Positions 36,343 to 45,864 of a stretch of 64,000 nt of DNA are shown piece by piece (position 1 is the first letter of the stretch; each line of letters opens with the position of its first letter). The notes under the pieces are model-generated. The model saw only the letters and a list, made by a program, of their open reading frames with translations, did not search any database and was not told where the DNA came from. The stretch is from Thermincola ferriacetica. GTDB taxonomy: Bacteria; Bacillota; Thermincolia; Thermincolales; Thermincolaceae. The DNA lies in NCBI RefSeq assembly GCF_001263415.1, contig NZ_LGTE01000004.1, positions 1-64,000 on the forward strand. The letters are read 5' to 3'. Made by a program: the position numbers and the translations under genes.

Positions 36343-37494
36343 TTAACTCTGCACCAGCGCCATCAGCCGGTTGAGGACCGCCGCGGCTTCGGCGCGGGTT
36401 ATCCTGCCGGCAGGGCGGAAGGTGCCGTCAGGGTACCCGCTGACTATGCCGTGCCGCAGGGAAAACTCCACGCTGTCGGGGAAGCGCGATGACTGCAGGT
36501 CTTTTACCGACGCCGTGCCGGAACCGGCCCCCGCAAAACCGGGATGGTTCTTCAGCGCGGCATGGACCAGGGCCACCACTTCCTCGCGGGTGATCTGCCT
36601 GTCCGGTTCAAACCGGCTGCCGAAGATGCCGAGGGCCTCGGCCCTGTCCATGTACCCCGTCAGGCTGTACACGGCGTTATAGGCCCAGTGGCCGGACGGG
36701 AAGGAGTCAAAGATGCCCGTGTTGTCAGCCGTTCTGCCGGCAGGGTATTTGTCTGACAGCAGTTTGTTCAGCATGGCGGCAAACTCGGCGCGGGTGATGT
36801 TTCCCGCCGGCTTGAACCGCCCGTCGCTGTAGCCTTTGATGTAGCCGTTTTTATACACATTGTTGATGGTGTTAAAAGCCCAGTGCTTTTTGCTAACATC
36901 GGAAAAGGGCTTGTTTATTCCGTCGGTGCCAATATACACCAGTATGCCATCCTTGGTTACTGTCAAACCATTATCATTGGTCCAGCAAGGATTGCCCAAT
37001 GCGTCTTTGCCCGGGTAAATCCTCTCGGTGAAGGGCAGGTACCGGAACGTTTTGTCCTTCCTGTTGTATATCCACATTTCGTCAGCAATGATGTAGCCGG
37101 TGTTAAAACTGCTTATCCGTACCCTAATGGCGTTGATGTCGGCATCGTACAGCCAGCCCGTCATGGTAACGCCGCCAGGGCCCATGCCGACGCCGTTGGG
37201 GTCCAGGGTAACATAAATGCTCCTGTAACCTTTGAAGCTCAGGTCCTGGTCGTATTTTTCCAGTTGGACAACAACGGAATAGTTCCAGGTGTCCACCTTC
37301 GGGATGTATATGGAGTATTTGCCTTTGGCAAACTGAGATGTGTCTATCTTCAGGTTTTTGTAAAAGTTCTCGGCGTACTTCAGCTCCTGCGCGGTCACTT
37401 TCTCGTAGTCAGGCACGTACATGGCCCGGGCAGGAGCGCCAAAACACAGCAGCACAGCCAGCAGAGTGAAAATGAACAGCACATTTTTCCTCAC
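36343..37494 (-). CDS. SLH-domain surface protein
   Basis: 383 residues from a GTG after GGAGGTTGGTTTT. Signal peptide NVLFIFTLLAVLLCFGAPARA; an N-terminal domain of about 170 residues shared with the next gene (TAQELKYAENFYKNLKIDTS); then three SLH repeats (FSDVSKKHWAFNTINNVYKN; SFPSGHWAYNAVYSLTGYMD; RFPDSVEFSLRHGIVSGYPD) each ending in an ITRAE-type motif. SLH domains bind pyruvylated secondary wall polymers. It sits beside the pilus genes and may anchor the pilus or the giant protein. Confidence 0.93.
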   Translation of the reverse strand: MRKNVLFIFTLLAVLLCFGAPARAMYVPDYEKVTAQELKYAENFYKNLKIDTSQFAKGKYSIYIPKVDTWNYSVVVQLEKYDQDLSFKGYRSIYVTLDPNGVGMGPGGVTMTGWLYDADINAIRVRISSFNTGYIIADEMWIYNRKDKTFRYLPFTERIYPGKDALGNPCWTNDNGLTVTKDGILVYIGTDGINKPFSDVSKKHWAFNTINNVYKNGYIKGYSDGRFKPAGNITRAEFAAMLNKLLSDKYPAGRTADNTGIFDSFPSGHWAYNAVYSLTGYMDRAEALGIFGSRFEPDRQITREEVVALVHAALKNHPGFAGAGSGTASVKDLQSSRFPDSVEFSLRHGIVSGYPDGTFRPAGRITRAEAAAVLNRLMALVQS

Positions 37495-37522
37495 AAAACC
37501 AACCTCCTTAACCTACAGCAAC

Positions 37523-38656
37523 CTACAGCCTGCCGACAACCCGGTTCAGCACCGCCGCAACTTCCGCCCTGGTGATTGTGCCGCCCGGCCTGAAGGTGCC
37601 GTCGGGGTACCCGCTGACCATGCCGTTTGCGGCACAGAAGGCCACGGCGTCGGCGAAACCTGTCCCGGCGGTGTCCTTAAACGTCTGACTGTTCCGGAGG
37701 TTAAACCCCGGTCGGGACTTCAGCAGGGAGTACAGCACGGCTGCGGTTTCGCCCCTGGTTACGGGCCTGTCCGGCGCGAACTTTGCGCCGAAGATTCTGG
37801 CGGCGTCCTGCGGCGGGATATGGCCAAGGACATGGTTTACCGCACCGGCGGCCCAGTGGCGGGGGTTCAGGTCGGCAAAGGCTGTTTTGTTCATATATTC
37901 GCCGTTACCGGGTGTTTTTTCCTGCAATATCCTGCTCACCACGGCCAAAAATTCCGCCCTGGTCATCGTCCGGTCGGGCAGGAACCTGCTGTCGGGGTAC
38001 CCGCGCATGTACCCGCGGGCCACCATGCTGCTTACCGGGGCATAGGCCCAGTGTCCGGGCGCAAGGTCGGTCAGGACAACGTACCGGTTCGGGAACAGGT
38101 CCGGGCCGTACACCGCTGCCTGGACGGGCCGGCCCCATAAATCATAAAGGGCGGTTATATTGCCTTCACTGTCAACGGCACCGGTTACCCGTTCCCCGGG
38201 CGGGATATATGTCAGCCCCTGGCCGGGATAGTAAATATATTCGTCGGATGCCACGGCTGCGTTTTTCCGCGTATGCACCAGGTCGATGTACACGCCCATG
38301 CCCAGGTAAGGGTTGACCACCTCCAGCACCATGTCCTGGCCGCCGGTGCCGAAGTACACGGTTTTCCATTCAACCATCAGGCCCACGTACCTGCCGGTGT
38401 CTGTTTTAACGGACCAGATATAGGGGGCTTTAACCCTGGGCAGGGTCAGCAGGAGTTCGCCGGTTTTCAGGACCCGCGATGAGTCCCATTTAATTTTCCC
38501 CCACACGGATTCGGCGTAGTTTATATCTTCTTTCGTAACGCTGCCCGCGCCGGCAGGCGGGGTAAAAACAGCGGCCCATGCCGCCGGCAGGGCGGCGTTG
38601 AACAGCAGCACCGCTGCCACCGCCGCTGCAGTCAATGTTTTTCTTAACTCGGACAC
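37523..38656 (-). CDS. SLH-domain surface protein, paralogue
   Basis: 377 residues from a GTG after AAGGAGGTTGATTTGTT. Signal peptide (TAAAVAAVLLFNAALPAAWA). The N-terminal domain resembles that of the downstream neighbour (EDINYAESVWGKIKWDSSRV), followed by three SLH repeats with TMTRAEF, VTRGETA and ITRAEVA. The pair probably arose by duplication and shares regulation with the pilus cluster. Confidence 0.93.
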   Translation of the reverse strand: MSELRKTLTAAAVAAVLLFNAALPAAWAAVFTPPAGAGSVTKEDINYAESVWGKIKWDSSRVLKTGELLLTLPRVKAPYIWSVKTDTGRYVGLMVEWKTVYFGTGGQDMVLEVVNPYLGMGVYIDLVHTRKNAAVASDEYIYYPGQGLTYIPPGERVTGAVDSEGNITALYDLWGRPVQAAVYGPDLFPNRYVVLTDLAPGHWAYAPVSSMVARGYMRGYPDSRFLPDRTMTRAEFLAVVSRILQEKTPGNGEYMNKTAFADLNPRHWAAGAVNHVLGHIPPQDAARIFGAKFAPDRPVTRGETAAVLYSLLKSRPGFNLRNSQTFKDTAGTGFADAVAFCAANGMVSGYPDGTFRPGGTITRAEVAAVLNRVVGRL

Positions 38657-38674
38657 AACAAATCAACCTCCTTA

Positions 38675-39172
38675 TCAGTTGCCAAAACCGGGGTATTCGT
38701 ACACGGCCCATTTCCGCATGGTCCATGCGGAGGACAGGCCGCTGGTGACGGGTTTTGTTATGCTCACCACGGCCACCACCGCCGGGCCGCGGACGGTCTT
38801 GGTTATGTTATACACGGAGTTCTCATACAGCAGCGGAAAGGTCAGGCCGTTGCTGTCGTCCAGGAATTCCATGTATTCCACCTGCGCTTTGTCAGAAAAC
38901 ATGGTGCCGGGCTTCGGGTTCAGGTTTTCGTCCAGGCCCAGGTTGGCGGCCAGGGTTTGTCTGAACGCGGCAGCCGCCGCTGTCCGGTCAAACACTATGC
39001 GGCCATTGGACAGCTCCGCCCGGTCAACCTGCAGGCTGGCGTCGTGGGCCGCGCGGTTAACGGCGTTTTTAAGCCGCTCGTTGGCCAGCAGGGTTGTCTC
39101 GGTGTCGAGCTGGTACAGGCTCACGGAAATGAAAAATATGCTTATCAACAACACGCTGATTGCTGCACGCAT
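38675..39172 (-). CDS. TadE/pseudopilin-like membrane protein
   Basis: 165 residues. One N-terminal membrane segment (ISVLLISIFFISVSLYQLD) and an outside domain with long helices, then strands (GPAVVAVVSITKPVTSG). Position between the SLH genes and the Tad platform genes suggests a minor pilin or TadE-like component. No cleavage motif is certain. Confidence 0.75.
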   Translation of the reverse strand: MRAAISVLLISIFFISVSLYQLDTETTLLANERLKNAVNRAAHDASLQVDRAELSNGRIVFDRTAAAAAFRQTLAANLGLDENLNPKPGTMFSDKAQVEYMEFLDDSNGLTFPLLYENSVYNITKTVRGPAVVAVVSITKPVTSGLSSAWTMRKWAVYEYPGFGN

Positions 39173-39181
39173 GGCCCTTAC

Positions 39182-39565
39182 CTACCTCGGAATGTATTCC
39201 GACATCTGTTTTGCGCCGGCGGACAGGGTGACCGGGCGGCTGCCGAACAGGCGCGGCATTACGGACATCTGCCCGGGCGGTATGGATATGCGGCCCCAGA
39301 TGTATTCCCCGCGCGGGGTCAGGGTCTGGGTGCCTTCAAAGACCACCTCGCTCTCGGAATAATGCAGCACTTCCGCCACGGTTTTCTTCATCTGCTGGAT
39401 GGTTTCCGAAGTGAACCGCCCGTCCACGGCGGCCTTCTCTATGCCCTGGTCCATGACTATCTCCAAAACGGAGTTCTGCAGGTGGACCACATGGTTGAAC
39501 AATGGCTGGAACGCGAAATATATGAGAAAGGGCGAAACCAATAACAGTGATATTACCTGCTTCAA
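39182..39565 (-). CDS. small membrane-anchored pilus-cluster protein
   Basis: 127 residues. N-terminal membrane segment VISLLLVSPFLIYFAFQPLF, then helix and strands (SEVVFEGTQTLTPRGEYIWG). Similar layout to its downstream neighbour. Probably a minor pilin or assembly factor of the Tad-like system; no exact family recognised. Confidence 0.7.
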   Translation of the reverse strand: MKQVISLLLVSPFLIYFAFQPLFNHVVHLQNSVLEIVMDQGIEKAAVDGRFTSETIQQMKKTVAEVLHYSESEVVFEGTQTLTPRGEYIWGRISIPPGQMSVMPRLFGSRPVTLSAGAKQMSEYIPR

Positions 39566-39647
39566 GCCAGTTCACCTCTTTTTTGTCAAAAAAACTGCCG
39601 GGGGGGCGCACACCCCACACCCCCCCGCAAACCCTTCTGTCTTGCTT

Positions 39648-39800
39648 TTACGGGGTGGGAAGCTGGGTGTTGGTGATTACGGTACTGGTGGTGTTGGTGT
39701 CCACGGTTTTCACGTTGTTCCACAGGTGGTCGTAAATGAAGTACCTTATCGCGAATACCACCAGCGCCACCAGCATAAGCTTGGCGAATATTTCCTTCAC
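39648..39800 (-). CDS. 50-residue Flp-pilin-like protein
   Basis: From a GTG after AAAGGAGGTGAGCCCCCG. (M)KEIFAKLMLVALVVFAIRYF is a single hydrophobic helix with a basic start; the rest is a polar Thr/Asn-rich tail (KTVDTNTTSTVITNTQLPTP). Size, place next to the Tad platform genes and one-helix build suggest the major or a minor pilin, although a clear prepilin cleavage site is not seen. Too short for standard gene calls. Confidence 0.65.
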   Translation of the reverse strand: MKEIFAKLMLVALVVFAIRYFIYDHLWNNVKTVDTNTTSTVITNTQLPTP

Positions 39801-39836
39801 CGGGGGCTCACCTCCTTTGCAAGATTTCAGGGCTTC

Positions 39837-40727
39837 CTATCGGCTTTGGACAAAGTTCATGAGGTCCTGGACCATCTGCCAGTACACGGTCAGCATGTTG
39901 AACAGGATGGCCATTACGGGGCCGATGGTGATCACGTACCCGACCAGGTCGCGGTTCTTCAGCCGCCGCCGGTGGTTCTCGTGCCGGCTGATCCGGAACT
40001 GGTCGTACCGGCTCTGGATCAGGTCCCTGGCCCTGGCGGGGGTGGTGGCGTCCACGCTTTTCAGGATCTGGGCCAGGTCGCGGGCTTCCGGTGTGCCCAC
40101 CTCGGCGGCAAAGGCGTCCAGCGCCTGCTCAGGATCGCGTTTGTACAGCGCCAGGGTCTTGTGCAGCGCCGGCCTGATCCTGGTAAAATACACGCTCATC
40201 TTCTGGAGCATGAAGTACAGGCTGCAGGTCCGGTCATCGTCGATGCTGAACTCGTTCAGCAGCATACTGTACAGCACAAAGCATTCCCGGTTTTTGTCCA
40301 GCCGGTCGTAGTCCCTTACCTTCCGCAGCAGGTAAAACACCGGCCAGCCGGGTTTCGGCACGGTCAGCACATAAAACACGCCCACCATGCCCAGGTCGGA
40401 CCAGGGAAACCTGCCGCCCTCCGCCAGCCAGTCAAGCAGTACAATGGTTACGGCCATATACGACAGTACAAACCTGGCCAGGTTGTACCTGCTGCTGTTC
40501 AGCCGCAGCGGGTACCCGGCCTCTTTCAGCATTTTTTCGGCGGACTCGTCGTACAGAGAGGTTTTGAGGCGGTCCCATACGGTGTCAAGATTCCGTTTAA
40601 GCTGGTACCTGCGAACGTTTTTCGGTATGCCGATCCGGGGAACGGAATTCATCAGGTATGCAGCGGCGAAAATCATGCCGAACACCGCCAGGTATACTGC
40701 GTATTCCAGGTATTGCGCAATCTGCAA
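39837..40727 (-). CDS. tadC: TadC-like pilus platform protein
   Basis: 296 residues with membrane segments at the N terminus (YAVYLAVFGMIFAAAYLM), around residues 90-125 and at the C terminus (LVGYVITIGPVMAILFNML), the type II secretion F-domain plan. It should form the inner-membrane platform with the TadB-like protein upstream. Symbol is given by position and topology; sequence match is weak. Confidence 0.75.
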   Translation of the reverse strand: MQIAQYLEYAVYLAVFGMIFAAAYLMNSVPRIGIPKNVRRYQLKRNLDTVWDRLKTSLYDESAEKMLKEAGYPLRLNSSRYNLARFVLSYMAVTIVLLDWLAEGGRFPWSDLGMVGVFYVLTVPKPGWPVFYLLRKVRDYDRLDKNRECFVLYSMLLNEFSIDDDRTCSLYFMLQKMSVYFTRIRPALHKTLALYKRDPEQALDAFAAEVGTPEARDLAQILKSVDATTPARARDLIQSRYDQFRISRHENHRRRLKNRDLVGYVITIGPVMAILFNMLTVYWQMVQDLMNFVQSR

Positions 40728-40743
40728 ATCTATCTAACCTCCT

Positions 40744-41709
40744 TCATATGTCGTTCCTTGGCTTTCGCAGCACCAGGGCGGTGACAAAAGCGGCGAAACA
40801 CAGAAACAGGGTTACCAGAAAACTGGTCAACCCCGTGTTGGTCGTGAACTGGTACCTCAGCACATTGAACTGGCCGCCCATGGCCTGCATGAACAGCATG
40901 GAACCCGGGAACAGAAACAGCGGCAGGAAGCCAAGGTAAATCGTTTCCTGGCTGTGGGAGCGTTCTTCCTCGATAATGTTCTGGCCGTCCTTCATGTCGG
41001 CCACGATGTTTGACAGGCTCTGCTCTATGTTCCTGCCGTCGATCAGCGCGTTCAGCAGCAGCACGCCCAACTGTTTCGCCCAGGAGGTCTGGATTCTGAA
41101 CACGAACAGCTCGACGGCGTCCTCTATGTCCCGGTCGTTTTTCCTGTTCTGGATCTTGTTCGCCAGGGCAATAAAGGCTTTTTTCAGGTAGTTGTCCTCC
41201 AGATTCCTGATGGTTTCCAGCACGGCAAAATAGATATTGCCGCTGCAGACCCGGTAACTGCCGAGCAGTTGGCTGACTGCCGGCACCAGTTGGTAACTGG
41301 TCTGCGAACGGATTATCTGCAGGTATAACCAGAGGCATATATAGGGGATTAAAGCCGTAAGCACTGCAAAAACCAGGCTGAGCGCCACCCTGCCCGTGTA
41401 GCGGGTGTACACGGAAAAACCGGACAGGAACAGGCTTACGGTCAGGATGACAAAGTTGGCCGGCGTGCGGTCGGTGTAATACTTCCACGTACTCTGCAGC
41501 AGCATGTCCATGTGCCGGTACAGCGCCGACCGCTCGGCAGCGGGCCGGTCTGTTCTGCCGGCACCGGCTTCCTGCAGGCGCTTTATCCGGGCGCGGTGGC
41601 GGTATGCCCGGATCAGGTCGTGCAGGTGGGGCTGGACGATTATGTATATGCCGGTGAAAAACAGAAAGTATATCAGCAGTTTTGCTGTGACTTCGATTAT
41701 GGGCCGCAT
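40744..41709 (-). CDS. tadB: TadB-like pilus platform protein
   Basis: 321 residues. Membrane segments near 8-25, 85-130 and the C terminus (FLVTLFLCFAAFVTALVL), and a T2SSF-type cytoplasmic domain with LGSYRVCSGNIYFAVLETI and LNALIDGRNIEQSLSNIVAD. Its ATG overlaps the stop of the ATPase gene upstream by a base. Symbol assigned by arrangement with TadC and TadA. Confidence 0.78.
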   Translation of the reverse strand: MRPIIEVTAKLLIYFLFFTGIYIIVQPHLHDLIRAYRHRARIKRLQEAGAGRTDRPAAERSALYRHMDMLLQSTWKYYTDRTPANFVILTVSLFLSGFSVYTRYTGRVALSLVFAVLTALIPYICLWLYLQIIRSQTSYQLVPAVSQLLGSYRVCSGNIYFAVLETIRNLEDNYLKKAFIALANKIQNRKNDRDIEDAVELFVFRIQTSWAKQLGVLLLNALIDGRNIEQSLSNIVADMKDGQNIIEEERSHSQETIYLGFLPLFLFPGSMLFMQAMGGQFNVLRYQFTTNTGLTSFLVTLFLCFAAFVTALVLRKPRNDI

Positions 41710-43187
41710 CAGCCCACCCCCCTGATTACCATGGTTTCCTTCGCGTAAACAACATTGTCGCCCATAATAGGGCTCTGCTGTTCCAGGGCTTTGAGCGATT
41801 TCACCAGCTCCGCCGCCCAGCGCGGGTCGTTCTTCCGCAGCACCGCCAGCAGCCGGTCGCTCAGGTCAAACCTGTACCTCCAGGTTTTGTCCTGCCCGTC
41901 GTAGCGCATGATTTCATGGGTCGATACCTGCAGGGTTACGGGGTCAAGCCGCAGTTCCACCACGCTCTCCACGCGCTTTGACTTGTCGGGCAACTGGTCC
42001 ATGACCACCACTATGTCTATATTGTCCGCCGCCCGGATCAGTTCGGCCTCGTACCGGCGGTTCGGGAAGCTGTCCAGGATAAGCCGCGCCAACTGGCCGG
42101 GGATGTTGTGCGGATGCTTGGTGTGATAGGTGCATAACAGGCCCGTGGACCCGCGTTCGCAGCCCTGCATACTCAGCTCGGCCTCCACGCTCCGCAGCTC
42201 GCCCACGATCAGGTACACGAAGTCGGTACGCAGAATGGCCGGGAACAGCCTGAGCAGTTCGGCCTCCGTTGCCACCAGCTCGTCCAGCGGGCGGTCGGGA
42301 CAGCACTCGCTGAGCTTCAGCTCGCTGTGCTTCTCCACGCAGACCACCTTCTGGTCGTGTTCGCGTTCAATGTAAAAGGTTTTCAGCATGGTGGACTTGC
42401 CGGATTTTACCGGGCCTACAATGAGTGTGTTGGGCCGGGTCCGCGCCAGGGCGCGGAAAAAGGGTACGGCCTCCGCAGGGATGGTCCCAAGGGCGGCCTG
42501 GTCCTCCAGGGTGTACCGGTCAACCACGAAACGGCGGAACGTGATGCTGACCTGGCGCGACAGGGGCGGTATGAACATGGTCACGCGGGTGCCGTCCACC
42601 ATGTCGATCTCCACATGCGGGTTGTACTCGTTGATCTGGGTCCGGGGGTCCTTCAGCACCAGTGACCGCACAAGCTCGTAAACCCGGTCGATACTGGAAA
42701 ACTCCACCGGCTGCCGGACCAGACGCCCGCCGGTCTCAAAGTATATCTTTGTGCCGATGATATGGGCCGCCTGGCTGGACGGGTGGTCGTACCACACGGC
42801 CAGCGGGCCCAGGCCGTAAAGCTCGTGGTACACGGCGTGGGTCAGGCTGTGGTAGTGCTTCGGGTACCCGGCGTTCAGCAGGTTGTGCCGGCGCAGGTAT
42901 TCGGTGATTTCGTCCTTGAAAAACCGGACGGCGCGCGGGACGCCGATGATGGCGTTGTGCTGGTAATCCAGCCATTCCTGCGATTTCCTGGTGTCGTTGG
43001 TGTCAAACATGGAGTCAAAATGCGCCGCCACCCGCCGCACTATTTCCTCAAATCCGGCCCGGGCCGAACGGTCCCCGGCCTGCGGCAGGACCGGACGCGG
43101 GGACGTATGCGCCTGCCGGGGTGCGGGGTCCCGGCTGTGCCGCGCCACGTATTCGGCTATGTCAAACTTCTGGCAGGTTGTCTGCAT
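41709..43187 (-). CDS. tadA: TadA/CpaF-type secretion ATPase
   Basis: 492 residues from the ATG after GGGGGGACGGTAAT; an upstream in-frame ATG overlaps the preceding gene. Walker A GPVKSGKST (258-266), with Asp/His boxes (IVGELRSVEAELSMQGCERG) of the CpaF family. The N-terminal 80 residues are variable. It should power assembly of the Flp pilus. Complete by length. Confidence 0.88.
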   Translation of the reverse strand: MQTTCQKFDIAEYVARHSRDPAPRQAHTSPRPVLPQAGDRSARAGFEEIVRRVAAHFDSMFDTNDTRKSQEWLDYQHNAIIGVPRAVRFFKDEITEYLRRHNLLNAGYPKHYHSLTHAVYHELYGLGPLAVWYDHPSSQAAHIIGTKIYFETGGRLVRQPVEFSSIDRVYELVRSLVLKDPRTQINEYNPHVEIDMVDGTRVTMFIPPLSRQVSITFRRFVVDRYTLEDQAALGTIPAEAVPFFRALARTRPNTLIVGPVKSGKSTMLKTFYIEREHDQKVVCVEKHSELKLSECCPDRPLDELVATEAELLRLFPAILRTDFVYLIVGELRSVEAELSMQGCERGSTGLLCTYHTKHPHNIPGQLARLILDSFPNRRYEAELIRAADNIDIVVVMDQLPDKSKRVESVVELRLDPVTLQVSTHEIMRYDGQDKTWRYRFDLSDRLLAVLRKNDPRWAAELVKSLKALEQQSPIMGDNVVYAKETMVIRGVG

Positions 43188-43204
43188 ATTACCGTCCCCC
43201 CCTC

Positions 43205-44386
43205 TCAACAGCATGAGAACAGTCTACGCAACAGGCCGGTGCGGGCGCGCGGCATGACAGTGTTGTTGGCCGGCAGGAAAATGCCGTACAGTTTTGCCAG
43301 GCTGCTGACCAGCCGGCCCAGGGCGGTGCTGTATTCCCTGTCGTTATAGTCCATCAGCAGGGTATGGCTGTTCTCCGCCAGGGTACCTATTTCGCCCAGG
43401 TCGGGTACGGCCTGCAGAACAACGATTCCGTACTGGTCCTGCAGCCTCCGGGTATCGGGGTAGTTGGCGCGGTCTATGTACCGGTTCAGGATCAGCGAAA
43501 AACTGTCGCCTGTGCAGCCCAGGGGCTGCAGCACCTGGTCGAAGGCCAGCTTCCAGTTCCGGTAAGCGCTGGTCTCCTGGGTGGTCACCAGCAGGCGCAG
43601 GTCGGCGCAGTTCAGGGCCTGGACGGCCAGGGCGTTGTCGAAGTGCGCGCCTGCGTCCAGAATGACCAGGTCAAAAACGTCCCTGGCCGTGTCAATCAGG
43701 TAATGGATTTCGTCTATGGAGTAGTACAGCCGCTTTTTAATGTCCCGGTTGCCGGCCAGGTATCTGAAACCGGATATTTCGCTCATGTTTTCCAGCAGGT
43801 CGTCGCCGGTCAGCAGCCTGTTGCCCAGGTAGTTCTTCAGGTCATCAAGGTACAGCCCGGTGTATTCCGCCACATAACAGTCGCCGGGGTTCCAGGCGTT
43901 CAACCCCAATACACCGATTTTTTTACTGCCACCTGCGGCCAGGCGCCTGGCTATGCTCAGGGCCAGTGTGGTCACGCCCGACCTGGGCTGGGCACCGAAC
44001 AGGGACACCACATTGCCGGAACGGGTTTCCGTGGCCGGAGCCACGACCCGGCAGACCCTGTCAACGATCTGGTTCACGGTCTGGCCGGGCGGAACCAGGA
44101 ATATGTCCAGGTTCAGGCACAGCATCTGGACCTGTTTCTGGACTGCAGGATCGGGATAGTTGCTGACCATGTAAAATATTCTGGCCTGCGGGCCGGCACC
44201 TGCGCGTATGTTCTCCAGTCCGGTGCAGGGCACGAGCCGGTCGCTTATAACCAGCACGTCGCAGTTGTTTATGCCGGCTTCCGACGCCTGGTCCGGTGCC
44301 GGGCAGACATCCACGGTGTCAAAAACCTGCCTGGCGCGGAATTCTGACGCCAGCGCGCTGTCGGTCGTTAATAACAATGCTCGCAT
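43205..44386 (-). CDS. cpaE: CpaE/TadZ-like MinD-family ATPase
   Basis: 393 residues. N-terminal receiver-like domain (RALLLTTDSALASEFRARQV); the ATPase domain has a deviant P-loop FGAQPRSGVTTLALSIAR (130-147) in place of KGGxGKT, as in many CpaE proteins, plus DLVILDAGA and ILNRYID. It should position the pilus machinery at the cell pole. Ends in an RRLFSCC tail. ATG near GAGCATTG; the start is slightly uncertain. Confidence 0.85.
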   Translation of the reverse strand: MRALLLTTDSALASEFRARQVFDTVDVCPAPDQASEAGINNCDVLVISDRLVPCTGLENIRAGAGPQARIFYMVSNYPDPAVQKQVQMLCLNLDIFLVPPGQTVNQIVDRVCRVVAPATETRSGNVVSLFGAQPRSGVTTLALSIARRLAAGGSKKIGVLGLNAWNPGDCYVAEYTGLYLDDLKNYLGNRLLTGDDLLENMSEISGFRYLAGNRDIKKRLYYSIDEIHYLIDTARDVFDLVILDAGAHFDNALAVQALNCADLRLLVTTQETSAYRNWKLAFDQVLQPLGCTGDSFSLILNRYIDRANYPDTRRLQDQYGIVVLQAVPDLGEIGTLAENSHTLLMDYNDREYSTALGRLVSSLAKLYGIFLPANNTVMPRARTGLLRRLFSCC

Positions 44387-44451
44387 AATTTACAGCGGCA
44401 CTCCGTCCCGGCTCCCGGCCCGGGCGGTGTACCGCCTGTCCCCCCTTTTTT

Positions 44452-45258
44452 TTAGTTATAGGTGAATATAAACTTGTTGCCTTCCAGGGCTTTCCGCTGC
44501 AGGACCCGGTACTGGTCGTTGGTCAGCACCAGCTCCACCTGGGCGATGGTCCCGGTGGCGTCATCCCTCTGCCGGGACTGGTCAACAGGCTTTACTTCGC
44601 GGTTGGCGCTGTCCTTTACATGGGCCACGGCCACGCCCTGCAGCACCGGCCCGCCGTATACATACTGCATCACACCGGTTTCAAGGTCGGTATTTGCTAT
44701 GCCGGAATACCGGTTTTCACCGGTCAGGCCGGGTATTGAACGGGTTTCCGCGGCTTTCGCCGGTACGGTGTATATGCTGACAATGTCTTTCTGCCGCAGC
44801 GAACCGGGAACGGCAAATATCCACTGGCCGGGCACCGGCGCATATATCTGGCCGGGCTTCAACACTATTGCGGCATCATCCAGCAGGCTGTCGGCCAGGA
44901 TCATGCCTTTGGGTATGTTCACTGCCGCCGCTTTGCCGGCCAGGGCGCGAAGGTCCCATACAGCGCCCGACGGTACGGTCTCCAGCCTGGCCCGGACCTG
45001 CGACACGTCCTGCGGGTTCAAGTCTGACCCTTTCGGTATATGGCGCGCGGCCACCAGCACGGGCACGGTGTTCACGCGGTCGTCAAAGTACAGTTCCCAT
45101 GCCGCAGCCGCGCCCACGGCGGCCAGTATCAGCAGTACGGACATTATTCGTGCCAAGGTTCTTTTCAAAACAATTCCCGGCGGCTGCAGGCCCTGTCCCT
45201 GCCCCGCCGGGTCCACCTCCTTTTTTGTTTTTTGTCCCCCGTGCAGCTTGACAAACAA
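44452..45258 (-). CDS. cpaB: CpaB/RcpC-like pilus assembly protein (SAF domain)
   Basis: Up to 268 residues. One membrane segment (RIMSVLLILAAVGAAAAWEL) then a SAF-type domain (PVLVAARHIPKGSDLNPQDV; AVNIPKGMILADSLL) as in CpaB. The true start is unclear: AAAAAAGGAGG lies at about codon 15, with no good ATG in the expected place, so the protein may begin further in. First gene of the pilus cluster in the leftward direction. Confidence 0.8.
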   Translation of the reverse strand: MFVKLHGGQKTKKEVDPAGQGQGLQPPGIVLKRTLARIMSVLLILAAVGAAAAWELYFDDRVNTVPVLVAARHIPKGSDLNPQDVSQVRARLETVPSGAVWDLRALAGKAAAVNIPKGMILADSLLDDAAIVLKPGQIYAPVPGQWIFAVPGSLRQKDIVSIYTVPAKAAETRSIPGLTGENRYSGIANTDLETGVMQYVYGGPVLQGVAVAHVKDSANREVKPVDQSRQRDDATGTIAQVELVLTNDQYRVLQRKALEGNKFIFTYN

Positions 45259-45339
45259 GTGATGAAAGTGTTTTTGAGTTTTGCGGTGTGTTTGTCAAGT
45301 ATTTGCGCAATTCTGCCGCAAATTTGTCAAGTGGTTAAC

Positions 45340-45864
45340 CTATATCCAGTCTATTGTCCCGTTCTGTACCCGGTCCAGGGTCAGGTATTTCACTCTTTCG
45401 GTATCCCGCACACCCTCCGGCAGCGGGCCTTCGGTTATATAAACCACCCTCTCGGCTTCCACGGGTATGCGCGGCAGCCGTTCGCCGGTTAATACGGCTA
45501 TGACCTGGTGTATGACGCCGTTTAAGTCCCTGATCCAGGCCGTCACGTCGCGGTACAGGAAGCCCACAAATTTCACGTCCCAGCCGTAACGCTCCCAGTA
45601 CCGGAACCACAACTCGTTGGCCATCACCAGTTTTTTCGCCATCGGCGGGTTGATGCAGAAGTTCCGCGGCATGTACATCACCGCCGGAAAACCGTGCGGT
45701 GTGTAGTCGCGGGCCACTATCAGCCGGTCCGCTTCTTCCGCGATCTTTTTCAGGGCCCTGTCCGCCCGCCGGCTGCCGGCTGTCCAGAACAGGCGCTTCA
45801 CCTGGTCCCCGGACATGGCCTTGTGCATGGATAATATCTCGTTCAGTCGTCCTGCGTCTATCAA
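45340..45864 (-). CDS. winged-helix, replication-relaxation-like protein
   Basis: 174 residues. The N-terminal part (LNEILSMHKAMSGDQVKRLF, then ADRALKKIAEEADRLIVARD) has the helix-turn-helix plan of the N terminus of the protein at 52827, a Replic_Relax-like fold. The remainder (WFRYWERYGWDVKFVGFLYR) is specific. It may bind DNA near the origin. The 80-base gap before the pilus gene holds TTTGTCAAG twice and a TTGCGCAA. Confidence 0.7.
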   Translation of the reverse strand: MIDAGRLNEILSMHKAMSGDQVKRLFWTAGSRRADRALKKIAEEADRLIVARDYTPHGFPAVMYMPRNFCINPPMAKKLVMANELWFRYWERYGWDVKFVGFLYRDVTAWIRDLNGVIHQVIAVLTGERLPRIPVEAERVVYITEGPLPEGVRDTERVKYLTLDRVQNGTIDWI

